From assembly GCA_934276735.1 (NCBI GenBank), contig CAKQTG010000002.1, positions 1 through 64,000 of the forward strand: a DNA stretch of 64,000 bases, written 5' to 3'. This DNA is from an uncultured Alphaproteobacteria bacterium. Its GTDB lineage: Bacteria; Pseudomonadota; Alphaproteobacteria; Rs-D84. Below, piece by piece: positions 45,514-54,109 of the stretch. The notes beneath the pieces were generated by a model. It saw only the letters and a program-made list of their open reading frames with translations, made no database searches and was not told the DNA's origin. The position numbers were made by a program, and so were the translations under genes. Positions within the stretch are counted from its first letter, which is position 1. Each line of letters begins with the position of its first letter.

Positions 45514-45538
45514 TGCGATGCGCAATCGCACTTTTTTA
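45511..45538 (+). terminator. Terminator of the 44698 gene
   Basis: AGTGCGAT-GCGCA-ATCGCACT followed by TTTTT, overlapping the stop codon. Confidence 0.8.
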
Positions 45539-45539
45539 C

Positions 45540-45568
45540 TTTACTCATATGACAAAAAATCGTATAAT
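45540..45568 (+). promoter_or_regulatory. Promoter of the OmpA-like gene
   Basis: TTTACT (45540-45545), 17 bp, TATAAT (45563-45568). Confidence 0.55.
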
Positions 45569-45597
45569 ACAGGGGATTATAAGAGAAGGGATTTCTG

Positions 45598-47115
45598 ATG
45601 AAAAATAAATCTTGTGTGTCGACATGGATTGTATCACGCGTAATCGCGGCGGCGTCTGTTGTGGCGTTGACGGCGTGCGCGGGCAGTAATGATAACGCCC
45701 AATATGCGCCGATTGATACGCCAACGGTTGATTATGTGGAACAATTGGATGTGTATTCTGCACCACACCAGGATTCATTTTTGAATCAGTTGGCGATGAA
45801 TTATCGCTCTTATGCAATTTATAATGCACGGACCAGTGGGTATTCCGAAATGGGCGAGTTGTTCGCACAAAAGGCGGTTGCCGCGTTTAGTGGCGAAGTG
45901 CCGTTCCCAGAATCCCTGGAAAATTGGCCTGTTGACGATGAACAGGATTCGTTTGAATTATACACGGCGTATAACGATTTAATGGACCAGTTGAAAAACG
46001 ACGCCAGTGAAACCAACCCACAACTGGCGGCCGAGGCCCAGGCAAAATTTGACTGTTGGTTGTCTGCGGCGGCCAGCGGTCAAGACGGCACGGCACGTGA
46101 ATGTCGTGACAGATATCTGAAAACCATGACCGCATTGCGTGACTGCAAGGGGGGCAAGATTGTAAATAACAATCGCACGTCTACAACAACGACAACAACG
46201 GCCGAAACGATTGCGGTTCAGTCGCGTCGTCCGGTTACAAACGCCAGCAATCGTCCAACCGATTATTACCCAGAGACCCGCACTATGCAGGCGATGAGTG
46301 GCACGGGCCGTGCGCGTGATGGCGTGATTATTGTAAATAATGTAAATGTTCCGCAACACTTGATAAATCCGGTTCCGGTCCAGCCGTTGGTCTTTAACCA
46401 GAATATCTATGGCGGGGACAAGACGATTTCAGACAGCAATAACATGGCGGTTATGTCGGCGGAATGTGCGGCAAATCCGGGTATGGCGGATTGTGCCAAT
46501 GCAACCCAGGACGAAGAAATCCCGATGGTTGGTGATGAATTGGTCACGCGCCAGGAATTTATCAATATGATGATGGCAATGCGTTCTGAGTTGGCGGCGA
46601 TAAATGCACGCTTGGACCAGATTCAGGCGGCATCTGGTGATAAAACCATTATCAAGGTGCAACAGATTCCATTGGAACCAAAACAGCATGTTATGGAAGA
46701 AGTGCTGGAAATCCGCTTTGATTTTGACAAGGCTACAATCAAACCAGAATACCAGGATTTGATTAAAAAATTGGCCACTGCGACCCAAGAGAATAAGAAC
46801 ATCAAGGTGTCTGTGGTTGGTCACACCGACACAATGGGCAGCAAGGATTATAATTATGCATTGGGCGGTCGTCGCGCAGACGCGGTCCAGAAAATGCTGA
46901 TTAAATACGGCATCCCGGCCAGCCAGATTGTTGCGGTGTCGTCGGGCGAAGAAGATTTGGCGGTTCCAACCCCAGATGGTGTTGCAAATGCGGCAAACCG
47001 CCGTGTGCGCGTGGTCAAGGAAACGCACTATACCGAACAGGCCCAGGCCGCGCCAATCGTCGTCGAAGAATATTCGGCAAATGAACCGTGCGGGATGTAT
47101 GGTTGTGATCAATAA
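45598..47115 (+). CDS. OmpA-family peptidoglycan-binding lipoprotein
   Basis: A 505-residue protein. The signal ends in lipobox ALTAC, so it is probably lipid-anchored. A helical N-terminal half, including a Thr-rich stretch (TSTTTTTTAETIAV), and a short coiled coil (MRSELAAINARLDQIQAASG) precede the C-terminal OmpA domain. That domain shows EIRFDFDKATIKPEYQDLI, VVGHTDTMGSKDYNYALGGRRADAV and NRRVRVV, with the Asp and Arg that hold diaminopimelate. It likely tethers the outer membrane to the wall. The last residues are Cys-containing (PCGMYGCDQ). AGAAGGG is the ribosome site. Confidence 0.88.
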   Translation: MKNKSCVSTWIVSRVIAAASVVALTACAGSNDNAQYAPIDTPTVDYVEQLDVYSAPHQDSFLNQLAMNYRSYAIYNARTSGYSEMGELFAQKAVAAFSGEVPFPESLENWPVDDEQDSFELYTAYNDLMDQLKNDASETNPQLAAEAQAKFDCWLSAAASGQDGTARECRDRYLKTMTALRDCKGGKIVNNNRTSTTTTTTAETIAVQSRRPVTNASNRPTDYYPETRTMQAMSGTGRARDGVIIVNNVNVPQHLINPVPVQPLVFNQNIYGGDKTISDSNNMAVMSAECAANPGMADCANATQDEEIPMVGDELVTRQEFINMMMAMRSELAAINARLDQIQAASGDKTIIKVQQIPLEPKQHVMEEVLEIRFDFDKATIKPEYQDLIKKLATATQENKNIKVSVVGHTDTMGSKDYNYALGGRRADAVQKMLIKYGIPASQIVAVSSGEEDLAVPTPDGVANAANRRVRVVKETHYTEQAQAAPIVVEEYSANEPCGMYGCDQ

Positions 47116-47137
47116 AGCAAATTGTTGACAATTATAC

Positions 47138-47164
47138 TTGACAAAAAAGGATTGTTGGTATAAT
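47138..47164 (+). promoter_or_regulatory. Promoter of the 52-residue gene
   Basis: TTGACA (47138-47143), a short 15-bp spacer, perfect TATAAT (47159-47164). A second TTGACA lies at 47125-47130. Confidence 0.6.
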
Positions 47165-47206
47165 CTGACCACTGTCAGAGAGATGTTTTGACAAGAGGCA
47201 TTGAAT

Positions 47207-47365
47207 ATGACTGATAATGTAAGTAAGTTTAGTATCGCGTCAAACGCCGTAGCAAACAAGGCGAATGGGGCAGGTTACAAGAAGGGTATTGCGGCGGTAA
47301 ATTTGGCGGCCGAATTTATGGCGCGCGGTGTGAATTTGCACAATGGCCCGCAGAGCGAGAAGTAG
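47207..47365 (+). CDS. Small 52-residue protein
   Basis: A complete small gene. ATG at 47207 has AAGAGG eight bases upstream, its own promoter (47138-47164), and a strong terminator after the stop (47396). The product begins MTDNVSKFSIASNAVANKAN and ends GVNLHNGPQSEK. It is soluble-looking, with a possible amphipathic helix (KKGIAAVNLAAEFMARG) and no signal peptide or Cys. Composition rich in Ala, Asn and Lys suggests a cytoplasmic or nucleoid-associated role, which is only a guess. No family is recognised. Confidence 0.65.
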   Translation: MTDNVSKFSIASNAVANKANGAGYKKGIAAVNLAAEFMARGVNLHNGPQSEK

Positions 47366-47395
47366 TTTTTGTGCCGTATTAAACATCTATTTTAT

Positions 47396-47427
47396 GCCGG
47401 GGATTTTGTGTCCCCGGCGTTTTTTTT
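47396..47427 (+). terminator. Terminator of the 52-residue gene
   Basis: GCCGGGGA-TTTTGTG-TCCCCGGC followed by GTTTTTTTT. Confidence 0.92.
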
Positions 47428-47449
47428 GTATTTTTGACTAAAATTCCCC

Positions 47450-47478
47450 TTGATAAAAAACGCCTATTTTAGTATTAT
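47450..47478 (+). promoter_or_regulatory. Promoter of the 47535 gene
   Basis: TTGATA (47450-47455), 17 bp, TATTAT (47473-47478). Confidence 0.5.
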
Positions 47479-47534
47479 TACCGTGAAAGGAATTTTATGC
47501 AGAAATAGTTCGCCAGGGGGAGGTTGAATTTCGC

Positions 47535-48038
47535 ATGTTTTTGTCGTGTCGTATTTTGCGGACGGGGGTATTAGGTTGCGTTTTCGCGGCTGTTTTTTGC
47601 GTTTCGGATTTATATGCTGTTAGGGAACCGGTTGCCAAGTGTTATGATGTGCAGGGGAACGAGGTGCCATGTTCAACAACGACAACCAGTGGCATTGCGG
47701 GGGTCAGTTATGTCAAGGATGTTGTCGCGACCAAGGAAAGCACAACGAACAAGGTTACCAGTCTGACGTCTAGCGTCACTGATAGTCAATATCCATCAGC
47801 ATTGTCGGTTTATTCGTATGTCAATGATAGTGTTGCAACCAAGGAAAATACGACTAACAAAGTCAACAGTCTGACGTCCAGTGTGACGGATAGTCAATAT
47901 CCATCGGCATTGGCGGTTTATTCGGCGGTATCAGAACGCGTCAGCACATCATCTGCGGCGGATCAATCAATGGCGGGGAAATATAATGTTACAGGCACGC
48001 TGTCCGTTCCGGATTTGCCATTACCCAGCGAAGAATAA
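47535..48038 (+). CDS. Exported repeat protein with shared C-terminal tail
   Basis: A 167-residue protein with a signal-like hydrophobic N terminus (VLGCVFAAVFCVSDLYA). It contains an internal duplication of about 35 residues, each copy reading TTNKVxSLTSSVTDSQYPSA then L-x-VYS. The C-terminal ADQSMAGKYNVTGTLSVPD closely matches the end of the 28389-28979 protein. Repeats with YV-x-D-x-VAT resemble phage tail-fibre or trimeric stalk motifs. GGGGGAGG precedes the ATG. It ends at the bidirectional terminator shared with the tracrRNA. Not a known Cas accessory protein; its location beside the CRISPR locus may be chance. Confidence 0.65.
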   Translation: MFLSCRILRTGVLGCVFAAVFCVSDLYAVREPVAKCYDVQGNEVPCSTTTTSGIAGVSYVKDVVATKESTTNKVTSLTSSVTDSQYPSALSVYSYVNDSVATKENTTNKVNSLTSSVTDSQYPSALAVYSAVSERVSTSSAADQSMAGKYNVTGTLSVPDLPLPSEE

Positions 48039-48041
48039 AAC

Positions 48042-48071
48042 AAAAACAGGCACCAAAGTGCCCGTTTTTTA
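48042..48071. terminator. Bidirectional terminator (47535 gene and tracrRNA)
   Basis: AGGCAC-CAAA-GTGCCC with T-runs on both strands (CGTTTTTT on plus, TGTTTTTG on minus). Confidence 0.85.
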
Positions 48072-48157
48072 ATGGTGAAAAATCCTTTCGTGTGAAAGGT
48101 TCTTATTAACGACTAGACATCTAATTCCAACTTGATTTTAGTGTTATTTCTTTCACC
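48045..48157 (-). ncRNA. tracrRNA
   Basis: Trans-activating RNA of about 110 nt that pairs with each crRNA repeat and loads Cas9. The anti-repeat core (48113-48130, minus strand TTGGAATTAGATGTCTAG) is an 18-base perfect complement of the crRNA repeat, extended by GU pairs and further matches through 48104-48112. Downstream come a hairpin CCTTTC-ACAC-GAAAGG (48084-48099) and the terminator hairpin GGGCAC-TTTG-GTGCC. A promoter with TATAAT lies just upstream. Ends are estimated from promoter and terminator. The orientation agrees with the array being read on the minus strand. Confidence 0.88.
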
Positions 48158-48163
48158 ACCGTG

Positions 48164-48191
48164 ATTATACAACATTAAAATAATAAGTCAA
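48164..48191 (-). promoter_or_regulatory. Promoter of tracrRNA
   Basis: TTGACT (48186-48191), 16 bp, perfect TATAAT (48164-48169); start expected near 48157. It is divergent from the cas9 promoter, whose -35 begins only six bases away. Confidence 0.75.
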
Positions 48192-48196
48192 TTGAT

Positions 48197-48225
48197 TTGC
48201 ATTTGTGTGTTATGTTTTGTATCAT
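48197..48225 (+). promoter_or_regulatory. Promoter of cas9
   Basis: TTGCAT (48197-48202), 17 bp, TATCAT (48220-48225); transcript start near 48232. Confidence 0.55.
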
Positions 48226-48250
48226 GTGGGATATATAAAGGGACGTGGTC

Positions 48251-51200
48251 GTGAAATATAAATTAGGCTTGGATTTAGGCAGCACATCACTGGGATGGGC
48301 GGTCGTAGAATTAAACGATGTGGATAATATAACCCGTTTGGTCGATATGGGGGTGCGTATATTTCCAGATGGTCGCGATGCCCAAAGTCACACGCCAATC
48401 AATGTTATTCGTCGTGAACATCGCCAGATGCGGCGGCGTGGGGATCGCGTGGCCTTGCGTAAAAAGCGCGCCTTGCAACTGATTCATAAATACGGCATGG
48501 ACTTTGATATTCGCGTGGATGCAACATTGGCTGATCCGTATGCATTGCGTGCCCGTGCGGTTGTTGAAAAATTACAACCCCAGGAATTGGGACGTGTTTT
48601 ATTTCATTTGGCGTTGCGTCGTGGATTCAAGAGTAATCGTAAAGAAACCCGGGGTGAGGCCGGGGGAAAGTTAAAAAACGCAACGGCGTCTTTACAGGCG
48701 GCAATGGGTGACAAAACGCTGGGGCAATTTCAGTTTGAATCACACAGATATAGATTTGCAGACCAATTTGATGGAAATAAAATCAAAGATGGGGCGTTTT
48801 ATCCGACACGCGATATGTATCTGGATGAATTTAACCGTATATGCGCGGTCCAGGAATTGCCAGATAACGCACGAGAAGAATTTGAACGTGCAATATTTCA
48901 TCAACGGCCATTATTGCCGCCTGTTATTGGAACGTGCATGTTTGAATTGGGACAGGCGCGCGCATATAAATTTGAACCGGTGTTTCAACGGTTCCGCGTC
49001 TTGCAACAGATAAATCAGTTGCGAATAATTGATAATGGTGTCGCAACGGAATTATCAGGTGACCAGCGTCAGAAATTACAAGATGTATTATTACGGACAT
49101 TTGATGGTGTCAAACGCGATAAGTCTGGACGTGTAAAGATTACGTTTGCTGCGGTGCGGAAAATGCTGGGGCTGGCGCGCGGTGTTCGATTTAATCTGGA
49201 AACGGAAAAGCGCAAGGAAATGGACGTTGATACGACGGCGTTTGCATTCTCGGAATGCGGCTTGTCTGATTTCTGGTATGCGTGTCCAGACGATAAAAAA
49301 TCGCAAATCCTGGCAAGAATAAATGATGATACGCTGGGTGATGATGATTTGGTCGAATATTTGGTAGAAAATTGTGGCCTGAATCCAGATGTGGCGGCAC
49401 AATTGATACAACGCCCGTTTGAAGATGGGGTTGCGAATTTATCTGTTTGCGCCATGCAAAAGATGTTGCCATTTTTAGAGCAGGGTGATTTATACCACGT
49501 TGCAGCAGACAAGGCCGGATATAACCATGCTGACCGGGGTGTTGTTCAGATGGCACAATTGCCATACTATGGCGATGTTGTGGCATTAAAGCCGTCATTG
49601 GTTCCGGATAAAAATGGTGTATATCGCACGATGAACGCCACCGTGCATATTGCATTGAACCAGTTGCGTGCGGTTGTCAACGATTTGATTGCGCGTTTTG
49701 GTGGTGTGCCGTATGCGATAAATATTGAAATGGGGCGCGATGTTCGTGCGGGGGCGCGGGAACGGGCCGAGATAGACAGTCAGCAGGCCGCTAATAAACG
49801 TGAAAATGATCGTGTTGCGTCGGAATTGGTTGCGATGGGTGTTCATGTCAATCGTGAAAATATTCAAAAATATAAACTGTGGGAAAATCTGGGTAAGAAT
49901 CCATTAGACCGTCGTTGTGTTTATACTGGTGAAATTATCAGCAAAGAAAAATTATTTAGTCCTGAATTTGAGATAGAACATATATTGCCATTTTCGCGCA
50001 CATTGGATGATTCAATGGCGAATAAGACAATTTCTGCGGTGGCGGCAAACCGGTTCAAAGGAAATCGCAGCCCAGATGAAGCGTTTACGGATCCTAAGTC
50101 GCCATGGCATTATGATGATGTCTTTGCGCGGGCACAAAATTTACCTGATGCGACAAAGTGGCGTTTCAATCGTGGGGCGATGGATGCGTTCTTGCGTGAC
50201 CAAGACTGTATTGCACGTGCGTTGAATGATACGCGATTTATGACGCGTATGGCCGTCACGTATTTGCAACATGTGTGTGCCGATAAATACCGTGTTACTG
50301 GGATGCCCGGACGTATGACGGCGATGTTACGCGATGCGTGGCATTTAGACTGGTGGAAAGACAAAGCGGACGAGGCAAAATATCGTGGTAATCATATCCA
50401 TCATGCCATTGACGCGTTTGTTGTCGCGTGCACCGGGGCGGGAACGTTGCGGCATTTGTCGCAAAACGCGATTGAAACTGATAAATTGTTTGGTAAACCC
50501 CAGAAAGAAAAACGCAGACAGTGGTTCGTTGATATGAATGTGCCGTTTGACGGTTTTGATTATTATGATTTCAAAATGCGGTGCGAAAATACGATTATTT
50601 CGTATCGTCAATCCCAGAAATCACCCAAAGATTCAAAAGGAACAATTGGTTGTCTGCATGAAGACACGGCGTATAACCTGGAATTTTTTGAACGCGGAAC
50701 AACTGCGGTTATGTCGCGACGCGACGCGTTGCCAACCACGGACAAGGATAAAAAGGACTTTGCTAAGGCTTTTAACAATGTAAATCCAAAAACGCTGCAG
50801 ATGTTTTTGAAAGACACAGGGACTACAAATGATGAGCCGAATATCGCAAATAAATTTTTAGATTGGTGTACATTGCGCGATATCCGCAAAGTTCGTATGT
50901 ATAAGCGTGGTGTTGATGTAACGACATATGTTCCTGTATTTCGAACAAAACGGCAACGTGATACATATCGTGCGGCGTATTTGAATTGGTATGTTGCCAG
51001 TGGAATTGCTGGCGGTATTGCCGATAAAAAAATGCGTTTGGCCCAGCAAGAAAAAGAAAAGGCTTTGCTGCAAGAATTTCAAAATGCGGCAAAGTTGGCC
51101 TATAAGTGGTATGTTGGTGGTAATAATTTCTGTGCCGATGTATTTAAAATGCGTGATGACGATAAAAGATATCCAAAATTGCGTGGCCGGTGGCAAGTTG

Positions 51201-51580
51201 AAATCTTGTCCAATTATAATGCGCAACTAGATGCAGGTTCGCCATTGTGGCGACGCAAATATGCGACGGCTGGGCGGGTAATGCGGCTGCGAATAAACGA
51301 TATGGTTATGGCGACGTTTTCCAAAGATGACCCAAAATTGCCCAAGGGATTGGTGGAAACGGTTATGCACCAATGCGCAATAGAAAATACGGATACGGTC
51401 AATGTGATATTTCGTGTTAAAAAAATCAGCAGTAATGGCACGATATATTTACGTCCGCATTTTATTGCCAAGGAAGAGGGCGATACAAAGTCATGGGCCG
51501 CCAGCGCTACGTCATTGCAAGAGCATAACGCGCACAAGGTGTATGTCAGCCCATCTGGAAAATTGCAATGCTCAGAATAA
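48251..51580 (+). CDS. cas9: CRISPR-associated endonuclease Cas9 (type II-C)
   Basis: RNA-guided DNA endonuclease of 1109 residues, a compact type II-C size. RuvC-I is KLGLDLGSTSLGWAVVE with Asp8. The Arg-rich bridge helix is RREHRQMRRRGDRVALRKKR. RuvC-II is INIEMGRD with Glu493. The HNH nuclease has EIEHILPFSR with His577 and NKT downstream. RuvC-III is NHIHHAIDAFVVA with His718 and Asp721. All catalytic residues are present. The GTG at 48251 is chosen because AAAGGGA lies seven bases upstream; another GTG at 48245 is too close. The C-terminal PAM-interacting domain is not like a known specificity. It overlaps convergent cas2 by nine bases. Confidence 0.97.
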   Translation: MKYKLGLDLGSTSLGWAVVELNDVDNITRLVDMGVRIFPDGRDAQSHTPINVIRREHRQMRRRGDRVALRKKRALQLIHKYGMDFDIRVDATLADPYALRARAVVEKLQPQELGRVLFHLALRRGFKSNRKETRGEAGGKLKNATASLQAAMGDKTLGQFQFESHRYRFADQFDGNKIKDGAFYPTRDMYLDEFNRICAVQELPDNAREEFERAIFHQRPLLPPVIGTCMFELGQARAYKFEPVFQRFRVLQQINQLRIIDNGVATELSGDQRQKLQDVLLRTFDGVKRDKSGRVKITFAAVRKMLGLARGVRFNLETEKRKEMDVDTTAFAFSECGLSDFWYACPDDKKSQILARINDDTLGDDDLVEYLVENCGLNPDVAAQLIQRPFEDGVANLSVCAMQKMLPFLEQGDLYHVAADKAGYNHADRGVVQMAQLPYYGDVVALKPSLVPDKNGVYRTMNATVHIALNQLRAVVNDLIARFGGVPYAINIEMGRDVRAGARERAEIDSQQAANKRENDRVASELVAMGVHVNRENIQKYKLWENLGKNPLDRRCVYTGEIISKEKLFSPEFEIEHILPFSRTLDDSMANKTISAVAANRFKGNRSPDEAFTDPKSPWHYDDVFARAQNLPDATKWRFNRGAMDAFLRDQDCIARALNDTRFMTRMAVTYLQHVCADKYRVTGMPGRMTAMLRDAWHLDWWKDKADEAKYRGNHIHHAIDAFVVACTGAGTLRHLSQNAIETDKLFGKPQKEKRRQWFVDMNVPFDGFDYYDFKMRCENTIISYRQSQKSPKDSKGTIGCLHEDTAYNLEFFERGTTAVMSRRDALPTTDKDKKDFAKAFNNVNPKTLQMFLKDTGTTNDEPNIANKFLDWCTLRDIRKVRMYKRGVDVTTYVPVFRTKRQRDTYRAAYLNWYVASGIAGGIADKKMRLAQQEKEKALLQEFQNAAKLAYKWYVGGNNFCADVFKMRDDDKRYPKLRGRWQVEILSNYNAQLDAGSPLWRRKYATAGRVMRLRINDMVMATFSKDDPKLPKGLVETVMHQCAIENTDTVNVIFRVKKISSNGTIYLRPHFIAKEEGDTKSWAASATSLQEHNAHKVYVSPSGKLQCSE

Positions 51581-51910
51581 TTGTAATTGGCCCGGACGCG
51601 ATGCTAATGCGCGTGGGCTGTTTGCTTTGTCTAAGTGAATTATATCGCCAAATTGTGTGTCGGTGAAAAATAAAATATTTACGTCGCCTGTCCGTGGGTT
51701 GTTGCGTTTTACAGCGTGAACGTATTTTTGTGAATTTTCCCGCGTTCCGGTAAAACGCATATAGACTGAATATTGCGCCATTGAAAATCCCAGGTCTTGC
51801 AGAAAATTGCGAAACCGTGACGCCTCGCGACGTTCGTGTTTTGTATCGGTTGGCAAATCAAACATAACCATCATCCACATATATTTTAATCCATCAGTTT
51901 TTAATGACAT
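51572..51910 (-). CDS. cas2: CRISPR-associated endoribonuclease-fold protein Cas2
   Basis: Small structural subunit of the Cas1-Cas2 spacer integrase, 112 residues. The ferredoxin-like fold opens with MWMMVMFDLPTDTKHERRE, containing the usual Asp, and continues with FLQDLGFSMAQYSVYMRFTG and DVNILFFTDTQFGD. Start choice is uncertain: ATG 51910 overlaps the end of cas1 by 17 bases, and a shorter form could begin at 51880. It follows cas1 in an overlapping operon and runs toward cas9. No cas4 or csn2 is present, as expected for type II-C. Confidence 0.93.
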   Translation of the reverse strand: MSLKTDGLKYMWMMVMFDLPTDTKHERREASRFRNFLQDLGFSMAQYSVYMRFTGTRENSQKYVHAVKRNNPRTGDVNILFFTDTQFGDIIHLDKANSPRALASRPGQLQLF

Positions 51911-52793
51911 TTTCAAAGTCCAATTTGTTTTTCTTTTCTTTCAGTGAATTTACAAAATTCCAAACATCGCGTTGCATAATGGTGGCCAATGGTGATGTGC
52001 CACCACCCCGGGTTGGAATATTGGTTTCCAGGACGCCCGACAACATGCGTTTGTCGTCTGGGGTCAATTCGCGTGACGGATTATCGGTGCCATCAAATAT
52101 GTCGTATACAATGGCGTCAATTACTGGACGATACACCTCCATCAAATCGTCCACCAGGCACATTGGGTTTAGTTGATTGTGGTGTTCTATGCCGTATGAT
52201 GGGTTCAGACCGCTGGCAACGACCAGGCGTGCCATTGCGCCCCGTAAAATAGCATAACCGTAATTCAGAAACGCATTGATTCCTTTGGCATTATGATTGC
52301 GTAAAAAATATGGGCCAAACAGACTGGTGAAATACATTCTAGCGGCAATACCTTCCATATTATTGCTGTCGCCAGATAATACCGCAGATGGGATATGTTT
52401 GATACGATTGTCTATGCCATATTTATCCAAAACGCGGGACTGGTTGCGAATTTTTTCTTGGACGATGCGTCGCCACAACTGCTTTTCTAGTGGGCGCGAT
52501 GTATTTATTTGCATTTGCTGCACGGCCATTTGGCGATTTTGACCAACCAGTGGCGTCATTATACCGATTGGATTATAGTTATCCCCGATTATTATCAATG
52601 GTATTCCGTTTTCACACATGGCGGACATCAAAGCCTGGGTAAAAACAATTGCACGTCCAGTGGCCATAACGGCGCATATGCTGTCTAATGGAACTTCTCC
52701 GATAGTTGTTCCGTGTTCTGTGACGCACAAGAATCCTCGTCGAACCGACAGTTCGCGATTGTCGCTGGAAATTTCTATTATATTGGTTTGCAT
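51894..52793 (-). CDS. cas1: CRISPR-associated integrase Cas1
   Basis: Catalytic subunit that inserts new spacers, 299 residues. The metal-binding residues lie in NNMEGIAARMYF (Glu147), GIEHHNQLNP (His at about 204-205) and LVDDLMEVYRP (Asp). The N-terminal beta domain has RRGFLCVTEHGTTIGEVPLD. ATG at 52793 is chosen, since an in-frame ATG nine bases earlier lies inside the -10 box; transcription should begin almost at this ATG, so the mRNA may be leaderless. Cas2 overlaps its 3' end. The array begins about 160 bp upstream of its start. Confidence 0.95.
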   Translation of the reverse strand: MQTNIIEISSDNRELSVRRGFLCVTEHGTTIGEVPLDSICAVMATGRAIVFTQALMSAMCENGIPLIIIGDNYNPIGIMTPLVGQNRQMAVQQMQINTSRPLEKQLWRRIVQEKIRNQSRVLDKYGIDNRIKHIPSAVLSGDSNNMEGIAARMYFTSLFGPYFLRNHNAKGINAFLNYGYAILRGAMARLVVASGLNPSYGIEHHNQLNPMCLVDDLMEVYRPVIDAIVYDIFDGTDNPSRELTPDDKRMLSGVLETNIPTRGGGTSPLATIMQRDVWNFVNSLKEKKNKLDFENVIKN

Positions 52794-52799
52794 ACTGCT

Positions 52800-52827
52800 C
52801 ATATAGGACTGTTTTTAGTTTTGTCAA
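52800..52827 (-). promoter_or_regulatory. Promoter of cas1-cas2
   Basis: TTGACA (52822-52827), 16 bp, TATATG (52800-52805). The predicted start coincides with the cas1 ATG at 52793. Confidence 0.55.
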
Positions 52828-52919
52828 TACGTGTTTTCGGAAAAAAGACGAAAAAAATAACGATAACGAATCGTTTCGTGCGAAAAATAAGGTATTTTTT
52901 ATTTTGAAATAAATTATAA

Positions 52920-52944
52920 AAAGCCCCGAATATCGGGGCTTTTG
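52920..52944. terminator. Bidirectional terminator at the cas1-proximal array end
   Basis: AAGCCCCGA-TAT-TCGGGGCTT with T-runs on both strands; positioned to end transcripts that leave the array on the minus strand. Confidence 0.8.
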
Positions 52945-52953
52945 TTGATATGT

Positions 52954-54041
52954 ATTATATCAGATTGGAATTAGATGTCTAGCCGCAACCGTATGTCTTT
53001 GCGACTTTCTTAAACCGGGATTATATCAGATTGGAATTAGATGTCTAGCCGCAACATAATACAGCGTCCAGTCTCCAACCAGCAATTATATCAGATTGGA
53101 ATTAGATGTCTAGCCGCAACCCATATTATAAACACCTTTAATTATTCTATTATATCAGATTGGAATTAGATGTCTAGCCGCAACTAAAGGGGGCAATATT
53201 GGCGAGTGGGCAAAATTATATCAGATTGGAATTAGATGTCTAGCCGCAACCACACAAATTGAAAGGAATACAAACGTGTGATTATATCAGATTGGAATTA
53301 GATGTCTAGCCGCAACCACGAATAACAACTGCGTTCCACGGAATACATTATATCAGATTGGAATTAGATGTCTAGCCGCAACCTGTCAAGTCATTTATTT
53401 GGATTAAAATTATTATATCAGATTGGAATTAGATGTCTAGCCGCAACAGGGTGCGGTTGAAGCCAATGGCGGTGAATATTATATCAGATTGGAATTAGAT
53501 GTCTAGCCGCAACAATACTCATTTAAGACTTATAATGCCACTCATTATATCAGATTGGAATTAGATGTCTAGCCGCAACTCTTCCGTTTCGTGTGCCAAG
53601 AACAGCACCATTATATCAGATTGGAATTAGATGTCTAGCCGCAACGGTGTTACAACACCAACAGGACCAAATGTAATTATATCAGATTGGAATTAGATGT
53701 CTAGCCGCAACTCAAATTCTCGTCGTCCTGCGCTTGGTTATATTATATCAGATTGGAATTAGATGTCTAGCCGCAACAGCAAATTTTAACACTATTAAAG
53801 AGAAAATATTATATCAGATTGGAATTAGATGTCTAGCCGCAACACGAGGCAGACCAGAAATTAAACGACATAATTATATCAGATTGGAATTAGATGTCTA
53901 GCCGCAACAGGCAACGCCAGCACCAGCAATCAGTTGGCATTATATCAGATTGGAATTAGATGTCTAGCCGCAACAGGCATCAGGACCGTATGTATTGTCC
54001 ATATAATTATATCAGATTGGAATTAGATGTCTAGCCGCAAC
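52954..54041 (-). CRISPR. CRISPR array, 17 repeats of 36 bp, 16 spacers
   Basis: Seventeen identical-looking 36-bp repeats begin at 52954, 53020, 53085, 53149, 53215, 53281, 53347, 53412, 53478, 53544, 53610, 53676, 53742, 53808, 53873, 53939 and 54006. Spacers are 28-31 bp, most often 30. In crRNA sense (minus strand) the repeat starts GTTGCGGCTAGACATC and ends TCTGATATAAT, the same form as Neisseria-type II-C repeats. The complement to tracrRNA is in the first 25 bases. The final TGATATAAT is an extended -10 promoter, so each spacer may have its own transcript. No spacer was seen to match this window, though this was checked only by eye. Confidence 0.98.
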
Positions 54042-54051
54042 CGCGTATTCG

Positions 54052-54109
54052 CCCCGACCAGAAAATAAAAAACGACCCAAAGCGGTCGTTTTTTATTTTC
54101 TGGTCGGGG
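54052..54109. repeat. 26-bp perfect inverted repeat / terminator in the array flank
   Basis: Arms 54052-54077 and 54084-54109 are exact complements (containing CGACCAGAAAATAAAAAACG) around loop CAAAGC. It should fold as a bidirectional terminator, 10 bp from the first repeat in crRNA direction. The inner part is copied at about 54231-54261 behind tRNA-Pro. Confidence 0.85.

Noticed and set aside
46429..47259. 276-residue ORF opposite the OmpA-like gene
   Set aside because: Antisense shadow with Arg/His/Phe-rich composition; also covers the small 52-residue gene's promoter.
52954..54041. Self-targeting spacers
   Set aside because: I compared spacers by eye with nearby genes and saw no match; a proper search is still required.
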